DNA of 64,000 bases. Origin: a bacterium (GTDB lineage: Bacteria; Armatimonadota; Fimbriimonadia; Fimbriimonadales; Fimbriimonadaceae). The translations under genes and the position numbers were made by a program. The stretch covers positions 1,426,001-1,490,000 of the forward strand of contig JAIXUN010000002.1 of assembly GCA_027483535.1 (NCBI GenBank), written 5' to 3'. This document shows, in pieces, positions 63,584 to 64,000 of the stretch; within the stretch, counting starts at the first letter, position 1; each line of letters opens with the position of its first letter. The notes beneath the pieces were generated by a model, which ran no database searches, was not told where the DNA came from, and saw only the letters and a program-made list of their open reading frames with translations.

Positions 63584-64000
63584 ATGGCTATCGCTGTTGG
63601 AACCAAAGCACCCGCATTAACTTTGAAAAGCATGGGACCTGAGGGTCTCGTGGACGTCGATCTTGCTAGCGAATACGCTGCAGGCCCTGTCGTTCTTTTG
63701 TTTTTCCCTGCCGCATTCACGGGTGTTTGCACCCAAGAGATGTGTGATGTGAGCGGTGGAGTTCACAGCATCCCCGGTGCCAAGGTCTTTGGAGTGTCCG
63801 TTGACTCTCCCTTTGCGCAATCGGCTTGGGCGAAGGCCAACAACATCTCGGTTCCACTCTTGAGCGACTATCGACATCAACTCGTGGAAGGGTTTGATGT
63901 AGTTCTGCCTGACCTGGTTGGTCTCGGACCGTCTTCTAAGCGAGCCGCTTTCATCGTTGCTACGGACGGGACGGTTGCGTATTCCGAAGAGACTCCGACC
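63584..64000 (+). CDS. Peroxiredoxin, AhpE-like (3' end beyond the window)
   Basis: 139 codons to the window edge. GTKAPALTLKS, the active-site FFPAAFTGVCTQEMCD with peroxidatic Cys in P-A-A-F-T-x-x-C and a second Cys four residues on, FGVSVDSPF and PLLSDYRHQLVEGFDV are typical of AhpE/BCP-type thiol peroxidases. It reduces peroxides in the cytoplasm. ATG at 63584 has GAGG four bases upstream. The C-terminus is outside the window. Confidence 0.93.
   Translation, partial: MAIAVGTKAPALTLKSMGPEGLVDVDLASEYAAGPVVLLFFPAAFTGVCTQEMCDVSGGVHSIPGAKVFGVSVDSPFAQSAWAKANNISVPLLSDYRHQLVEGFDVVLPDLVGLGPSSKRAAFIVATDGTVAYSEETPT

Noticed and set aside
63617-63880. Minus-strand frame opposite the peroxiredoxin
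   Set aside because: Shadow of the plus-strand gene, which has a clear active site.

Overview
The window reads as a chromosomal segment of a free-living, diderm bacterium of the phylum Armatimonadota, most likely near Fimbriimonas. The clearest pointer is the type IV pilin-like protein at 27136-27978: its N-terminal methylation motif is followed by the FPVFAQAK signature and it ends in a DGHV motif, a combination typical of the large pilin-like families of that phylum. Outer-membrane traits (beta-barrel protein, LolA/RseB-like protein, Mla-type ATPase, O-antigen ligase) fit. Genes are dense, there are no mobile elements or CRISPR arrays, and nearly everything is housekeeping. Arginine is written unusually often as CGA, even in ribosomal genes. 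Several genes have a -10 box 6-10 bases before the start codon, implying leaderless mRNAs.

Layout. 1-3283: tyrA end, aroA, cmk, dapA (aromatic amino acids, CMP kinase, lysine/diaminopimelate). 3366-6004: DUF4139 protein, small membrane protein, upp. 6147-13664: a head-to-tail run of glmU, prs, six coupled genes for an uncharacterised membrane module (including a DUF6754 protein), and recO. 13728-19153: peptide-binding lipoprotein, AraC-type regulator coupled to an MlaF-like ATPase, Spy-like glycine-rich secreted protein, GNAT and DCC-family proteins. 19385-26148: ribosomal protein genes rplC to rplE in S10/spc order, lacking rpsJ in front and everything after rplE; the long gaps in this cluster carry tandem RNA hairpins. 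26203-35706: orphan ABC-2 permease, pilin-like protein, cytochrome c/copper monooxygenase-like protein, SDR, tandem FKBP lipoprotein, smpB, PilZ protein, dapF-hfq-miaA, OB-fold protein, apt, ferredoxin.

35928-49629: M20 peptidase, beta-barrel protein, an ECF sigma / anti-sigma candidate / RseB-like set directly before PBP1 and PBP2, O-antigen ligase, two glycosyltransferases and a LysM/SH3/NlpC-P60 hydrolase, i.e. an envelope-building block. 49691-59988: tRNA-Glu, NIF3 family, DUF1385 protein, DUF5658-like protein, PBP4, a hypothetical protein, clpB, mnmE, transaldolase. 60221-63525: a stand-alone 23S-5S rRNA unit with its own promoter, a 29-position processing stalk and a terminator; no 16S gene precedes it. 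The window ends in a peroxiredoxin.

The best candidate for an undescribed system is the coupled membrane module at 8593-12908. The most unusual RNA-level signals are the rplC leader, the paired hairpins in the ribosomal operon and the 23S processing stalk.
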